Shown here: positions 8,532-17,997 of the stretch, piece by piece
Layout: each line of letters starts with the position of its first letter
Position numbering within the stretch: position 1 is the stretch's first letter
Source: Natronoflexus pectinivorans
Lineage (GTDB): Bacteria; Bacteroidota; Bacteroidia; Bacteroidales; Marinilabiliaceae
Direction: 5' to 3'
DNA length: 64,000 bases
Assembly: GCF_004345615.1 (NCBI RefSeq)
Contig: NZ_SLWK01000012.1
Span: 1 to 64,000 of the forward strand
Notes under the pieces: generated by a model
Told to the model about the DNA's origin: nothing
The model's input: only the letters and a program-made list of their open reading frames with translations
Databases searched by the model: none
Position numbers and translations under genes: made by a program

Positions 8532-9548
8532 ATGTATAACAAGCTAATCACCGACATCAAACCATTAGGATTTAAATGGGAAACGCAGGACCCTTTTCTT
8601 TTTTGTGTTCATCACGATGATGATTATCCAAAAGGGAATGAGGAATTTGGACCGGATGCTTCTTTGGAAGGTCGAAATCTGGGGCAGGATTTTACGACAA
8701 AGGATGGATGGCGAATGTACCATGGCGAGAAGGTTCCCGGTTTTCCGGCGCATCCGCACAGAGGTTTTGAAACGGTAACCATTGTACTTACCGGTTATGT
8801 TGACCATTCCGATTCACACGGTGCTTCGGGGCGATATGGTGAGGGAGATGTACAATGGATGACAGCCGGTGCAGGGTTACAGCATTCTGAAATGTTTCCA
8901 TTAATCCATAAAGACAAACCAAACCCCCTGGAACTTTTTCAGGTTTGGCTCAATTTACCCAAAAAGAGCAAATTTGCCGAGCCACACTATAAAATGTTAT
9001 GGGCCGAGGATATTCCGCTGCATATAGAAAAGGATGAAAACGGGAAAGCCATAGAAGTGACCGTAATTGCAGGTAAAATTGGTAAAGTTGCAGCTCCTTC
9101 TCCGGCGCCTGATTCATGGGCTGCTGATTGCGATAATGAGGTTGGCATTTGGCTGATTAAAATGGAGGCAGGAAGCCAATGGACTTTGCCTTCAGCTTCG
9201 CTGGAAGTTAACAGGTCGCTCTATTTTTACAAGGGTTCGGAAATAAATATTGCCGGAATTGATGTAAATGCTTATAATTCCATTGATTTATTGGCAGACC
9301 AGCCGGTGGTGATTAAAAATGGAGATGCCGATGCATATTTATTATTGCTGCAGGGAATGCCAATCAATGAACCTGCAATTCAACACGGACCTTTTGTTAT
9401 GAACACAGCAGCCGAAATTCAACAAGCTTTTTCTGATTACCGGAGAACTCAATTTGGTGGTTGGCCATGGAGTAGATACGACAATGTTCATGACAGAAAT
9501 TCTGGTAGATTTGCCAAATATGCCGATGGAAAGGAGGAATCCCGGTAA
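8532..9548 (+). CDS. Pirin-family bicupin protein
   Basis: A 338-residue cupin protein with pirin signatures. The metal ligands sit in HPHRGFET (about residues 74-81), a second histidine in the DHSDSHG region, and QHSEM for the remaining ligands. The C-terminal half is the second, degenerate cupin. Pirins bind Fe and act as quercetinases or redox-sensing cofactors; the role in Bacteroidota is not known. Spaced 127 bp from the upstream gene and convergent, 7 bp apart, with the DUF5686 gene. Confidence 0.9.
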   Translation: MYNKLITDIKPLGFKWETQDPFLFCVHHDDDYPKGNEEFGPDASLEGRNLGQDFTTKDGWRMYHGEKVPGFPAHPHRGFETVTIVLTGYVDHSDSHGASGRYGEGDVQWMTAGAGLQHSEMFPLIHKDKPNPLELFQVWLNLPKKSKFAEPHYKMLWAEDIPLHIEKDENGKAIEVTVIAGKIGKVAAPSPAPDSWAADCDNEVGIWLIKMEAGSQWTLPSASLEVNRSLYFYKGSEINIAGIDVNAYNSIDLLADQPVVIKNGDADAYLLLLQGMPINEPAIQHGPFVMNTAAEIQQAFSDYRRTQFGGWPWSRYDNVHDRNSGRFAKYADGKEESR

Positions 9549-9555
9549 AAGCAAC

Positions 9556-11949
9556 TTAAAATCCGATTTCGGCGCCAATGGTAAAACTCCAGTTGTTAAT
9601 GTCTTTATCGTGGCTGTACGGGCCATATCTGTAATGAATGCCCAACCCGTATTTTAAAATCATTTGGCGAAACAAATTCCCGAAATAGATTCCACTTTCA
9701 AAATACCCTTTGTTGAAAGTGTTAACTGTTTCTGAATATTTTGATGCGACATCACTCCAGCCTGCGGAAGTGGAAAGAGTGATTTCAGGCTTAAATCTAC
9801 CCGGCCGGTTCACACGGGTAGGTATTGTTGCACCAACAAAAACAAGTCCGAATGTGTTGGCTGCAAATTCGTTGGGAGCCATGGTCGCAAATGAGTAACG
9901 TGATTCAATACTCAAGCCTCTGTTGTAGGTTCCGAAAGCACTGTATAGATGCGTTGGAGTATGGTTGCCCCACAAATGTGCTCCCGTTAACCGAAAATGC
10001 CCTTTGACGACGGGTGAAATTCTGAAGTGATGTTCAACTTGAGCTTCGGTTTTCTGGTAGGAGATGGACGCATCTGAGTTTCCATGACCTGTTGCAAAAT
10101 TTGCCCAAATTGAAGGCATCTCACCTCCGGTGGAAGTCAAACCAAATCCAGTGTATGCCAACCTGATACGAGGTTGCCATTTCAGCCTGATGCCGGTTTC
10201 GTGTGCAGTGAATTCAGGAACAATTTCATCGGTAAACATGTAAGGATAGTGCATGACGGGAGTAACTTCCTTGTATTGATAAACCAGTTCTGTTTTTAGT
10301 CGACTGAAAATACGGCTTGTAAAAGCCGTATTGATTTGCCGTGAATGGTCGGCAGTTTCCATGGCCATGTTTTTAAATCGTTCCGAAGAAGTTGGTTCGT
10401 ATCCATCTAAAAAGCTGAAATTACCGGTTGGTGCAAGACTCTGTTCTGCAGAAATTTTCCAGGATTGTTCATGAATCCGGTTGAACCGAAAACACAAATT
10501 TGCACCGTAATTGTTATCCCGCGATTTAAAACTCCGGGTATAAAACCCTCCTGTACTCACGTAGCGCGATACACGGTCGCTGGTTTGAAGTCCAATTCCT
10601 GCGATAAGTCCTTCGTACCTGTTGAAATCCAGCAGTTTGGATAGGTTCAGGTTGACATATCCCAACGGAATAAAGCCTTCCATCAGGTTTCTCTGGAAAT
10701 TTATAAGCCGGTCCAGATTATGAACCCTCCCCAGGCTGTCGAGCAGATGATAGGTTGCCGAATCGCGTGCTGTCAAAGGCCGATATCGGTGCATGTCAAT
10801 GGGTGGAGCGTTAGTGCTCCCTGATTCATCAATAAGGTACAGATTGCTGAAATCCCTTGAAGTAAACTCCGGTTCTAAATTCACCGCGGTAACCATACTT
10901 CTTCCTTCTCCTGTAACAGGAAAAGGGAATGCTTGTCCTAAAGCCGTTTCTCGCATGATTAATCGTGTTTCCAACTGTTCCGGAAACCAATGATGATGAT
11001 TATACAGCTTATAATTTTGGCGTATTGATAGTTCATAAAGCAACTGGTTCTCATCGGCTGTTGCAGAAACTGTTTGTATTCCCCAGGTTGGTTCATGTAT
11101 ATGCAAAGAGCCTGTCATTCCCCTTATATTTGACCCCTGTCGGGGTTCAAATGAGATGTAAAAAATGGTGTCGCCATTGTTTTGAATCAGGGTGTCTTCA
11201 ATAAGAAACAGATAACTTCTTAAGCCTCGGTTTGAGACGGGATTGAGAAGGTCAGTATCAAGCAGCCTGATATAGTCATCATAGAATGTGAAAGGTTGAA
11301 GCTGGCTTGGCAGAACGGCCAATGCTGGTTGTTGAAATCCGCTCACTCTACCTGATATGACTCTCTCATTGGTTCTGGAAGGCGGCATGTGTTTGCGTTC
11401 CGACACGGATTCAATCAGCAAAAGGTCGTTGTCGCGGTTAAATTCCCATAGACGACGGGTTTCTTCGTTGGTGGTTATCAGTGTATCGGGAATTTCCATC
11501 CCGAATGTCATTTTATGGTAAACAATGCAACTGTATGGTGTTTTGTTGTCAGGATTATTGTTGTTCCTGTTCTCAACGGCATTTCGAATAATCCTCAGCG
11601 CTGGATTTTCATCAGCAAGAATGGTCACCTGCTCCAATTCTATATCCACAGGTTTTATCAGAACGGTTTGTCCATTCTGCATAGTATCGGTATTGATGGT
11701 CAGGGGTGCATATCCCAGAGAACTGATTCTGATGATATTGGAAGCCGCTGAATGGGGGATGGTAAAATTTCCGTTTATATCAGATACTGTACCTTGTTGT
11801 GAATCTCCAAAAACAATGTTGGCAAAAGAAACCGGTGAATGATTTTTAGCGTTTTTTACAGTAAAGTTTAATGCGTTTTGGGAAAACGCATTAAAAATAC
11901 CAAAATTTAAGAGAAAGAAACAGATTAAGGCATTTGTTTTAAGCATCAT
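9556..11949 (-). CDS. DUF5686 outer-membrane protein with carboxypeptidase-like regulatory domain
   Basis: A 797-residue exported protein. A signal peptide (about residues 1-23, ending FSQ) is followed by a CarbopepD_reg-2 beta-sandwich (about 25-105, with FANIVFGDSQQGTVSDINGN) and a long region with barrel-like alternation ending in GAEIGF. This arrangement is the DUF5686 family, widespread in Bacteroidota. The function is not established; an outer-membrane barrel that presents a periplasmic domain is the likely architecture. It shares a strand with the pseudouridine synthase gene, which lies 12 bp upstream, so the two may be co-transcribed. Confidence 0.8.
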   Translation of the reverse strand: MMLKTNALICFFLLNFGIFNAFSQNALNFTVKNAKNHSPVSFANIVFGDSQQGTVSDINGNFTIPHSAASNIIRISSLGYAPLTINTDTMQNGQTVLIKPVDIELEQVTILADENPALRIIRNAVENRNNNNPDNKTPYSCIVYHKMTFGMEIPDTLITTNEETRRLWEFNRDNDLLLIESVSERKHMPPSRTNERVISGRVSGFQQPALAVLPSQLQPFTFYDDYIRLLDTDLLNPVSNRGLRSYLFLIEDTLIQNNGDTIFYISFEPRQGSNIRGMTGSLHIHEPTWGIQTVSATADENQLLYELSIRQNYKLYNHHHWFPEQLETRLIMRETALGQAFPFPVTGEGRSMVTAVNLEPEFTSRDFSNLYLIDESGSTNAPPIDMHRYRPLTARDSATYHLLDSLGRVHNLDRLINFQRNLMEGFIPLGYVNLNLSKLLDFNRYEGLIAGIGLQTSDRVSRYVSTGGFYTRSFKSRDNNYGANLCFRFNRIHEQSWKISAEQSLAPTGNFSFLDGYEPTSSERFKNMAMETADHSRQINTAFTSRIFSRLKTELVYQYKEVTPVMHYPYMFTDEIVPEFTAHETGIRLKWQPRIRLAYTGFGLTSTGGEMPSIWANFATGHGNSDASISYQKTEAQVEHHFRISPVVKGHFRLTGAHLWGNHTPTHLYSAFGTYNRGLSIESRYSFATMAPNEFAANTFGLVFVGATIPTRVNRPGRFKPEITLSTSAGWSDVASKYSETVNTFNKGYFESGIYFGNLFRQMILKYGLGIHYRYGPYSHDKDINNWSFTIGAEIGF

Positions 11950-11961
11950 TAAATGTTTAGG

Positions 11962-12804
11962 TTAGAACATTCCGGCTTTTAGAAATTTTACTTCATCGGG
12001 GGTTAGAAATCTCCATTTTCCGCGGGGCAGATTTTTTTTGGTGAGTCCTGCAAACCACACTCTGTCAAGTTTTTCTACATTGTAGCCGAGATGCTCAAAA
12101 ATCCTGCGTACAATGCGGTTTCTACCCGAGTGTATTTCAATTCCAACCTGTTTTTTGTCTTCCTGGTGTGCGTAACTTACCGCATCAACCTTAATTATTC
12201 CGTCTTCCAGTTCAATGCCTTTGGCAATGGCATCAATATGTGCTTTTGAGACCGGCTTGTCTGTAAAAATATGGTATATTTTCTTGATTTCCGAAGATGG
12301 ATGCGTGAGTTTTTTTGAGAGGTCACCATCGTTGGTAAGCAGCAAAACCCCTGTGGTGTTTTTATCCAATCGGCCAACAGGGTAAACTCTCTCATCGCAA
12401 GCCTCTTGAACCAGGTCGAGAACGGTACGCCGGCCTTCCGGGTCTGATGATGTGGTAACCATGTCTTTGGGTTTGTTTATGAGGATGTATACCCTGTGTT
12501 CGGGGTTGAGTTTCTTTCCATCATATTTTACAACATCATCTTTACTCACTTTCAACCCAAGTTCTTTCACCACTTTGCCATTTACGGTAATAAGGCCTTT
12601 GGATATTAGCTCATCGGCATCCCGGCGGCTGCATACACCGCTGTTGGAAATGTAGCGGTTAAGCCTTATCAAGTCCGAAGTTTCTGGTTCTTCGTACTTT
12701 GGCTTTTGTACTCTTTTGGGAAGTTGATTTCGTTTTGAGAAAGGTTTTACCGTTCTGTTTTTATCCTGATTCTGTTTGTTGAAGGTGCGTTTTTGATTTC
12801 GCAT
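11962..12804 (-). CDS. rRNA pseudouridine synthase, RsuA/RluB family
   Basis: A 280-residue enzyme converting uridine to pseudouridine in rRNA. An N-terminal lysine/arginine-rich tail is followed by an S4 RNA-binding domain (IRLNRYISNSGVCSRRDADE) and the catalytic domain with the active-site motif GRLDKNTTGVLLL, whose Asp is catalytic. The start was set at the ATG at 12804 because the longer frame would need a TTG at 12846. The basic N-terminal tail is common in Bacteroidota RluB-like proteins. Position specificity (23S versus 16S) is not certain. Confidence 0.9.
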   Translation of the reverse strand: MRNQKRTFNKQNQDKNRTVKPFSKRNQLPKRVQKPKYEEPETSDLIRLNRYISNSGVCSRRDADELISKGLITVNGKVVKELGLKVSKDDVVKYDGKKLNPEHRVYILINKPKDMVTTSSDPEGRRTVLDLVQEACDERVYPVGRLDKNTTGVLLLTNDGDLSKKLTHPSSEIKKIYHIFTDKPVSKAHIDAIAKGIELEDGIIKVDAVSYAHQEDKKQVGIEIHSGRNRIVRRIFEHLGYNVEKLDRVWFAGLTKKNLPRGKWRFLTPDEVKFLKAGMF

Positions 12805-12960
12805 TATTTTTTTATTTGACTTGTGAACTGTTTTATTTTTTTGCAAAAATGCAAAAAAATAACCGGATAAACTTATTTTTCAATAAGGTAACTAATAAAA
12901 GATTCTTCATGTGCGGTAAAAGTAAATGTTGGCATGAGAATTAATTTTATGAAGAATGGG

Positions 12961-12993
12961 TTGTGCCGCCTACTTTATTTTGATTTATCTTTG
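12961..12993 (+). promoter_or_regulatory. Predicted promoter for glmM
   Basis: TATCTTTG at 12986-12993 fits the TAnnTTTG -7 consensus, with TTG at 12961-12963 about 22 bp upstream. Transcription would start near 13000 and leave an AT-rich leader of about 175 nt. The rest of the 12,805-13,177 gap shows nothing else I can name. Confidence 0.4.
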
Positions 12994-13177
12994 AAGTTTG
13001 AGATACAATAGATCGTTAGACTTTTAGATTATTAGATACAATTAAGTTTCTTATTATCAACTGATTACACAACACCATGGTGAATTCATAAACGCTTGAT
13101 AATTAGGTAAATAAAAAAGATTAACGAACTATTAAGATAAAAACAGGATTAAAAATTTAATAATTCATATCGAAAAA

Positions 13178-14563
13178 ATGGCATTAATAAAATCAATTTC
13201 AGGAATACGAGGAACCATAGGAGGCAAACCCGGAGAAGGCTTAAGCCCCATAGATGTAGTACGTTTTACTTCGGCTTACGGGATGTGGCTAAAGGAGCGA
13301 TGCGGTAAGGCACAACCATCAGTAGTGGTTGGTCGTGATGCCCGTATTTCGGGTGAAATGGTAAAAAATCTGGTGATTGGCTCTTTGCAGGGTTTGGGAA
13401 TCAATGTGATTCACCTTGGTTTGGCTACCACGCCAACCACCGAAGTATCCGTTGTTGAACACAAAGCCGATGGTGGAATCATTCTTACAGCCAGTCACAA
13501 TCCAAAACAATGGAATGCACTCAAACTATTAAATGAAAAGGGAGAGTTTTTGAATGCAGCCGATGGAGAACGTGTTCTTGCTATTGCAGAACAGGAGGCT
13601 TTTGTTTATGCCGATGTGGATGAAATCGGGAACATGGTTGAAGATACCGATTCATTAAAAAAACATATAGAAAGTGTATTGTCTCTGGAATTGGTGGATG
13701 TGGAAGCCATTAAAAAGGCCGAATTTAAAGTGGCCGTTGATTGCGTTAATTCAGTGGGAGGTGTTGCAATACCGGCCATGCTAAAAGCGTTGGGAGTGAC
13801 CGAGGTTCTTGAGTTGTATTGCGAGCCCAACGGACAATTTCCGCACAATCCGGAACCACTCCCTGAGCATCTTACAGATATTTCTGAACTCATAAAAAAA
13901 GAGAAAGCCGATGTGGGTTTTGTGGTTGACCCGGATGTTGACCGTTTGGCCATCATCAGCGAAGATGGCTCCATGTTTGGTGAGGAATACACATTGGTTG
14001 CCGTGGCCGATTATGTGTTGGCCAATACACCCGGAAATAGTGCTTCAAATTTAAGTTCGAGCAGAGCGCTGCGTGATGTCACTGAAAAGCATGGCGGAAG
14101 CTATGCCGCTGCAGCTGTAGGGGAGGTGAACGTGGTTGAAAAGATGCATGAAATAAATGCCGTGATTGGCGGGGAAGGCAATGGGGGAATCATTTATCCT
14201 GCCAGCCATTATGGTCGCGATGCATTGGTAGGCGTGGCTCTTTTTCTGACACATCTTGCCAAAACCGGTAAGAAATGCTCTGAATTGCGTAAAGAATATC
14301 CTTCCTATTTTATGTCGAAAAATAAAATTGAACTGACTCCGGAAATTGATGTGGATGGCATTCTGTTAAAAGTAAAAGAGAAATTTCAAAATGAAAAGGT
14401 TACTGATATTGATGGGGTGAAAATTGATTTTGCCGACCGTTGGGTTCATTTGCGAAAGTCGAATACAGAGCCAATCATTAGAATTTACTCCGAAGCACCT
14501 TCAATGAAAGAGGCAGAAAGCATTGCTCTTGAAATCATTGAAGTGATAAAAAGCCTGGCATAA
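13178..14563 (+). CDS. glmM: Phosphoglucosamine mutase
   Basis: A 461-residue alpha-D-phosphohexomutase that interconverts glucosamine-6-P and glucosamine-1-P on the way to UDP-GlcNAc for peptidoglycan. The phosphoserine loop is LTASHNPKQWNALK with Ser106 as phosphate carrier. The Mg-binding loop is DPDVDRLAI, the sugar-binding loop is GEGNGG, and the C-terminal phosphate-binding loop is RKSNTEPIIRI. These are in family order and the length is normal. Bacteroidota annotate this class as GlmM, but phosphomannomutase/phosphoglucomutase activity cannot be excluded from motifs alone. It stands alone. Confidence 0.85.
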   Translation: MALIKSISGIRGTIGGKPGEGLSPIDVVRFTSAYGMWLKERCGKAQPSVVVGRDARISGEMVKNLVIGSLQGLGINVIHLGLATTPTTEVSVVEHKADGGIILTASHNPKQWNALKLLNEKGEFLNAADGERVLAIAEQEAFVYADVDEIGNMVEDTDSLKKHIESVLSLELVDVEAIKKAEFKVAVDCVNSVGGVAIPAMLKALGVTEVLELYCEPNGQFPHNPEPLPEHLTDISELIKKEKADVGFVVDPDVDRLAIISEDGSMFGEEYTLVAVADYVLANTPGNSASNLSSSRALRDVTEKHGGSYAAAAVGEVNVVEKMHEINAVIGGEGNGGIIYPASHYGRDALVGVALFLTHLAKTGKKCSELRKEYPSYFMSKNKIELTPEIDVDGILLKVKEKFQNEKVTDIDGVKIDFADRWVHLRKSNTEPIIRIYSEAPSMKEAESIALEIIEVIKSLA

Positions 14564-15134
14564 AGTGTAATTGCAGGTTAAGTGTTGATCATAATCTGTA
14601 TATGGTTGAAACAGTATAGAAAATAGGAGAGTTATAATTTGCAGAGGAGGTTTTGGAGTTAGAGAGCTCTGATGATTCGTCATGCTTTTTTAAAGTCGAT
14701 TAATCCGACATCCGAGAATGTTATACTCAAATGATTTGAACCTGTTTTAATGTATAAAGGCGAACTTCGCGTCATAAATTATCGTTATGGATAATTCTTG
14801 GATGCTAGCAGGTTAGATAAATCACCTTTATAAACGCACTTTTTGATAGGATGCCTTTGTGATTATAAAGAATGACGGTTTGTGAAATTTGATATTTAAA
14901 TCCTAAAAAAGGTTTTGATTAATATTTGACACGAAGTTTGTCCTTCCATGATTCGGTTAAAGTTGGTTGTGGCGTTTGTCCACATATGCAAGCAGTTATA
15001 ATGATATTAATTTTGGGTTGATGATGTATTTTATGTTTTATTGATGATTTTTATCAATTAATTTTAAGGTTGGATTTAAACTTTAACTTAAACGTTGTGT
15101 CATATAGAAAAATCATATTTGTTATATATAAAGC
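14564..15134. other. 571-bp intergenic gap, no gene seen
   Basis: AT-rich sequence without a credible ORF, RNA or repeat. The only possible signal is near the right end, where CATATTTG (15114-15121) is one base off the -7 consensus and could drive the efflux operon, with TTG at 15095-15097 upstream. No terminator hairpin is evident behind glmM. Confidence 0.4.
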
Positions 15135-16556
15135 ATGCAAAACAGGAATTCTATTGTCAAGAGAGTAGCCATTGGAGCGGCAGTGGTGATTGTGTTGATT
15201 TTTGGTTTTTGGATATTTCGCGGAACAGCACTAACAGGAGATATTTTAATTGAGGCACATGTACAGCGTGGAGCCTTTGTAGCCGAAGTATATTCCACCG
15301 GACAATTACAGGCTGAAAATGCTACATTTATTGAGGTTCCCTCTGAGTTATCAAGCCGTCGTATTAATATTTTCGAAATTCAGGTTACCGACCTGGTAGA
15401 GGAGGGTACAGTAGTTGAAGAGGGGGACTTTGTAGCTTCGCTTGATCATAGTGCCATTGAGGAGTTACTCAATGACGCCAGAGATGAACTGGAGCGTTCG
15501 CTTCAGGCATTGGAGGATGCACGCATTGATACCAATATAAACATGAGTAATCTGAGGGATGGCCTTGTGAATGCTCGTGTAGCTGTTGAAGAGCGTAGAT
15601 TGGTAATGGAGCAATCCATTTATGAATCACCTGCAGTTCAACGTCAGGCTCAATTGGATTATGATCGTGCTGAACGAAATCTTGCACAAGAATTAAGTAA
15701 TTACAGTCTCAAGGAACGACAGGCAAGGCATAGTGTTGAGAGAGCTTTGGAAGATGTTCGTCGTAACCGTGAGAGTGTTGAAGATATTGAACGACTGTTC
15801 AATGCTCTTGATGTTCGGGCTCCCAAGCCGGGAATGGTGATATACAGTTATGACCGATTAGGAAGTAAAATCAGGGTAGGAAGTACAGTAAGTCGATGGG
15901 CTCCAAGAATAGCTGAGCTGCCTGACTTGTCATCCATGATCTCCAATACGTTCATCAATGAATCAGATATTTCCCGTATAAGACCCGGCCAAAAAGTTGT
16001 GGTTGGGGTAGATGCTTTTCCGGAAAAGCGTTTTGATGGGGAAGTTATCACTGTGGCAAACATCGGTCAGATTTTGCCCAATAGCGATGCCAGAGTTTTT
16101 GAAGTCACCATTCGGCTTTTTGGAACCGATCCAGAACTTCGTCCAGCAATGACTACCAGTAATATTATAACGGTTGATAGGATGGAGGATGTCTTATATA
16201 TACCGCTTGAGGCAGTTTACAGAACCGATAGTACCAGGTATGTTTTTACTCGAACCAATCAAATAGTTCGTCAGATTATCGATCCCGGAATGGAGAATTC
16301 GAACCACGTAGTGGTTCGCAATGGATTGGAAGAAGGTCAGGTGGTATTCTTAAACCCCCCGTCTAATCGAGAAGAATTGCCCCTCCTTGGAGAAGAAATA
16401 TATAAAGAGATCCTTCAGCGCGAAGAAGAAGCAGCTAAAGATTCTTTGGAGCAGCATATGCAGGAAGAGCCGCGAAGGCGTGGTCCGAGAGATGGTGATG
16501 GAGAAAGGCGAAGAAGATCAGATGGTGAGGGAAGACGCAATCCAATGCCTCAATAA
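15135..16556 (+). CDS. HlyD/MacA-like periplasmic adaptor with charged C-terminal tail
   Basis: A 473-residue membrane-fusion protein linking an inner-membrane permease to a TolC-type channel. It has an N-terminal membrane anchor (about residues 9-29), a biotinyl-lipoyl-like half near 50-100, a long coiled-coil hairpin (about 105-220) and a beta-barrel domain after 225. The last 45 residues are an unusual run of alternating acidic and arginine residues (EEPRRRGPRDGDGERRRRS), absent from the paralogue at 19.5 kb. First gene of a four-gene operon; the permease follows after 42 bp. Confidence 0.85.
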   Translation: MQNRNSIVKRVAIGAAVVIVLIFGFWIFRGTALTGDILIEAHVQRGAFVAEVYSTGQLQAENATFIEVPSELSSRRINIFEIQVTDLVEEGTVVEEGDFVASLDHSAIEELLNDARDELERSLQALEDARIDTNINMSNLRDGLVNARVAVEERRLVMEQSIYESPAVQRQAQLDYDRAERNLAQELSNYSLKERQARHSVERALEDVRRNRESVEDIERLFNALDVRAPKPGMVIYSYDRLGSKIRVGSTVSRWAPRIAELPDLSSMISNTFINESDISRIRPGQKVVVGVDAFPEKRFDGEVITVANIGQILPNSDARVFEVTIRLFGTDPELRPAMTTSNIITVDRMEDVLYIPLEAVYRTDSTRYVFTRTNQIVRQIIDPGMENSNHVVVRNGLEEGQVVFLNPPSNREELPLLGEEIYKEILQREEEAAKDSLEQHMQEEPRRRGPRDGDGERRRRSDGEGRRNPMPQ

Positions 16557-16598
16557 CATTATTGCGTATTTCTTTCAATACGAAAAACAAGATTTGAG

Positions 16599-17948
16599 AT
16601 GAGACAGATTAAGAGACTTTTTACAAGATATATTCATGATGTCATTATAGCTGTTGAAGCCATTTTGGCCAATAAAATGAAATCCATGCTTACTGCATTG
16701 GGTATCATGTTTGGAGTAGCAGCAGTAATTAGTATGCTGGCCATTGGTCGGGGTGCTCAGCAAGAAGTGTTGGAGCAAATCAGACTCGTTGGTGTTAACA
16801 ACATTATAGTGAGTCCTTCCGATATTGTTTTAGGCTCACCTAATGCCGGAGGGAGCGATTCCAGAAGGTTTTCACCGGGATTGACGCTTTTGGATGCCAT
16901 GGCCATTGAAGAAGCCATTCCTACAGTCTCTCGTTTGAGCCCTGTTATAAGTATGAATTATCATGCCGTACTTGAGGGACGAAGTTATCCTGTGGTACTG
17001 GAAGGAGTATCTTCCAACTACTTTGATTTACTCAATATTAATCTGGTTGAAGGCAAAGTTTTTAATCAGGTTCAGAGTGAAGGTGGGTTTCCTGTTGCCA
17101 TTATCGGGGATAATATCCGAAACCGTTTCTTTAGCACCCAGGATCCCATAGGAAGGTATATTAAATGCGGAAATACATGGTTAAAAGTTATTGGAGTAAT
17201 AGAGCGCCGTGATTTTACCGCTTCTGCTTCAGATGAGATGGGGATCAGCAGTACCGATAATAAAATATTTATCCCCACCCAAACCATGTTAATGCGTTTC
17301 AGAGACAGAGCCAGAGTAAATCCTGAAGTTTTGGAAAGTATTGCACGCGGAGGTGGTAATGCCAATTCCGGAAATAACGGGAATGGCGTTGTAACGGCCA
17401 ATCATCAATTGGATAAAATCATTGTTCAGGTTGATGAAACAGAGAATTTAAGTGTTACAGCTGATATCATTACCAGGATGCTGTTACGCAGACATTCTGA
17501 TATTTATGATTTTGAAGTTACAGTGCCAGAGCTTTTATTAAAACAGCAACAAAAAACAAATGATATTTTTAATATTGTTTTAGGCGCTATTGCCAGCATT
17601 TCCCTCATTGTAGGAGGAATTGGGATCATGAACATCATGCTGGCATCGGTTTGGGAAAGAATCAGGGAAATTGGAACACGACAGGCCATTGGGGCTTCAA
17701 GAAAAGATATAGTTGTTCAGTTTCTGGCTGAATCTACCTTGATAAGTGTTACAGGTGGTATGATCGGAATTGTGTTGGGCGTTATTTTAGCTCGTTTAAT
17801 TCATGTTATGGCTGATATTCAAACTATTGTGAGCCTATTTTCTGTTTTGGTGGCTTTTGGTGTGTCAGCAACAGTTGGAATTGTTTTTGGTTATATTCCT
17901 GCGAAAAGAGCTTCGGAACAGGATCCGGTTGAGTCTTTGCGTCATTAG
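16599..17948 (+). CDS. MacB-like ABC transporter permease (FtsX domain), no ATPase
   Basis: A 449-residue inner-membrane protein with a first helix near residue 30 preceded by EAILANKMKSMLTALGIMFGV, a large periplasmic MacB_PCD domain (about 50-315), and a C-terminal FtsX domain with three helices (about 320-445) containing VGGIGIMNIMLASVWERIREIG. Unlike E. coli MacB it carries no nucleotide-binding domain, and no ABC ATPase is in this operon. It is expected to work with the flanking adaptors and the TolC-like channel to expel drugs, peptides or lipoproteins. The ATPase partner is missing here. Confidence 0.9.
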   Translation: MRQIKRLFTRYIHDVIIAVEAILANKMKSMLTALGIMFGVAAVISMLAIGRGAQQEVLEQIRLVGVNNIIVSPSDIVLGSPNAGGSDSRRFSPGLTLLDAMAIEEAIPTVSRLSPVISMNYHAVLEGRSYPVVLEGVSSNYFDLLNINLVEGKVFNQVQSEGGFPVAIIGDNIRNRFFSTQDPIGRYIKCGNTWLKVIGVIERRDFTASASDEMGISSTDNKIFIPTQTMLMRFRDRARVNPEVLESIARGGGNANSGNNGNGVVTANHQLDKIIVQVDETENLSVTADIITRMLLRRHSDIYDFEVTVPELLLKQQQKTNDIFNIVLGAIASISLIVGGIGIMNIMLASVWERIREIGTRQAIGASRKDIVVQFLAESTLISVTGGMIGIVLGVILARLIHVMADIQTIVSLFSVLVAFGVSATVGIVFGYIPAKRASEQDPVESLRH

Positions 17949-17997
17949 AATACTAATACATTCACGGAGTTACGTTTTATTTAGAAATTTGAGAGTA

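Noticed and set aside
13018-13060. TTAGA-rich sequence near 13.0 kb as a repeat shared with 29.9 kb
   Set aside because: The similarity is low-complexity AT sequence without a consistent unit.
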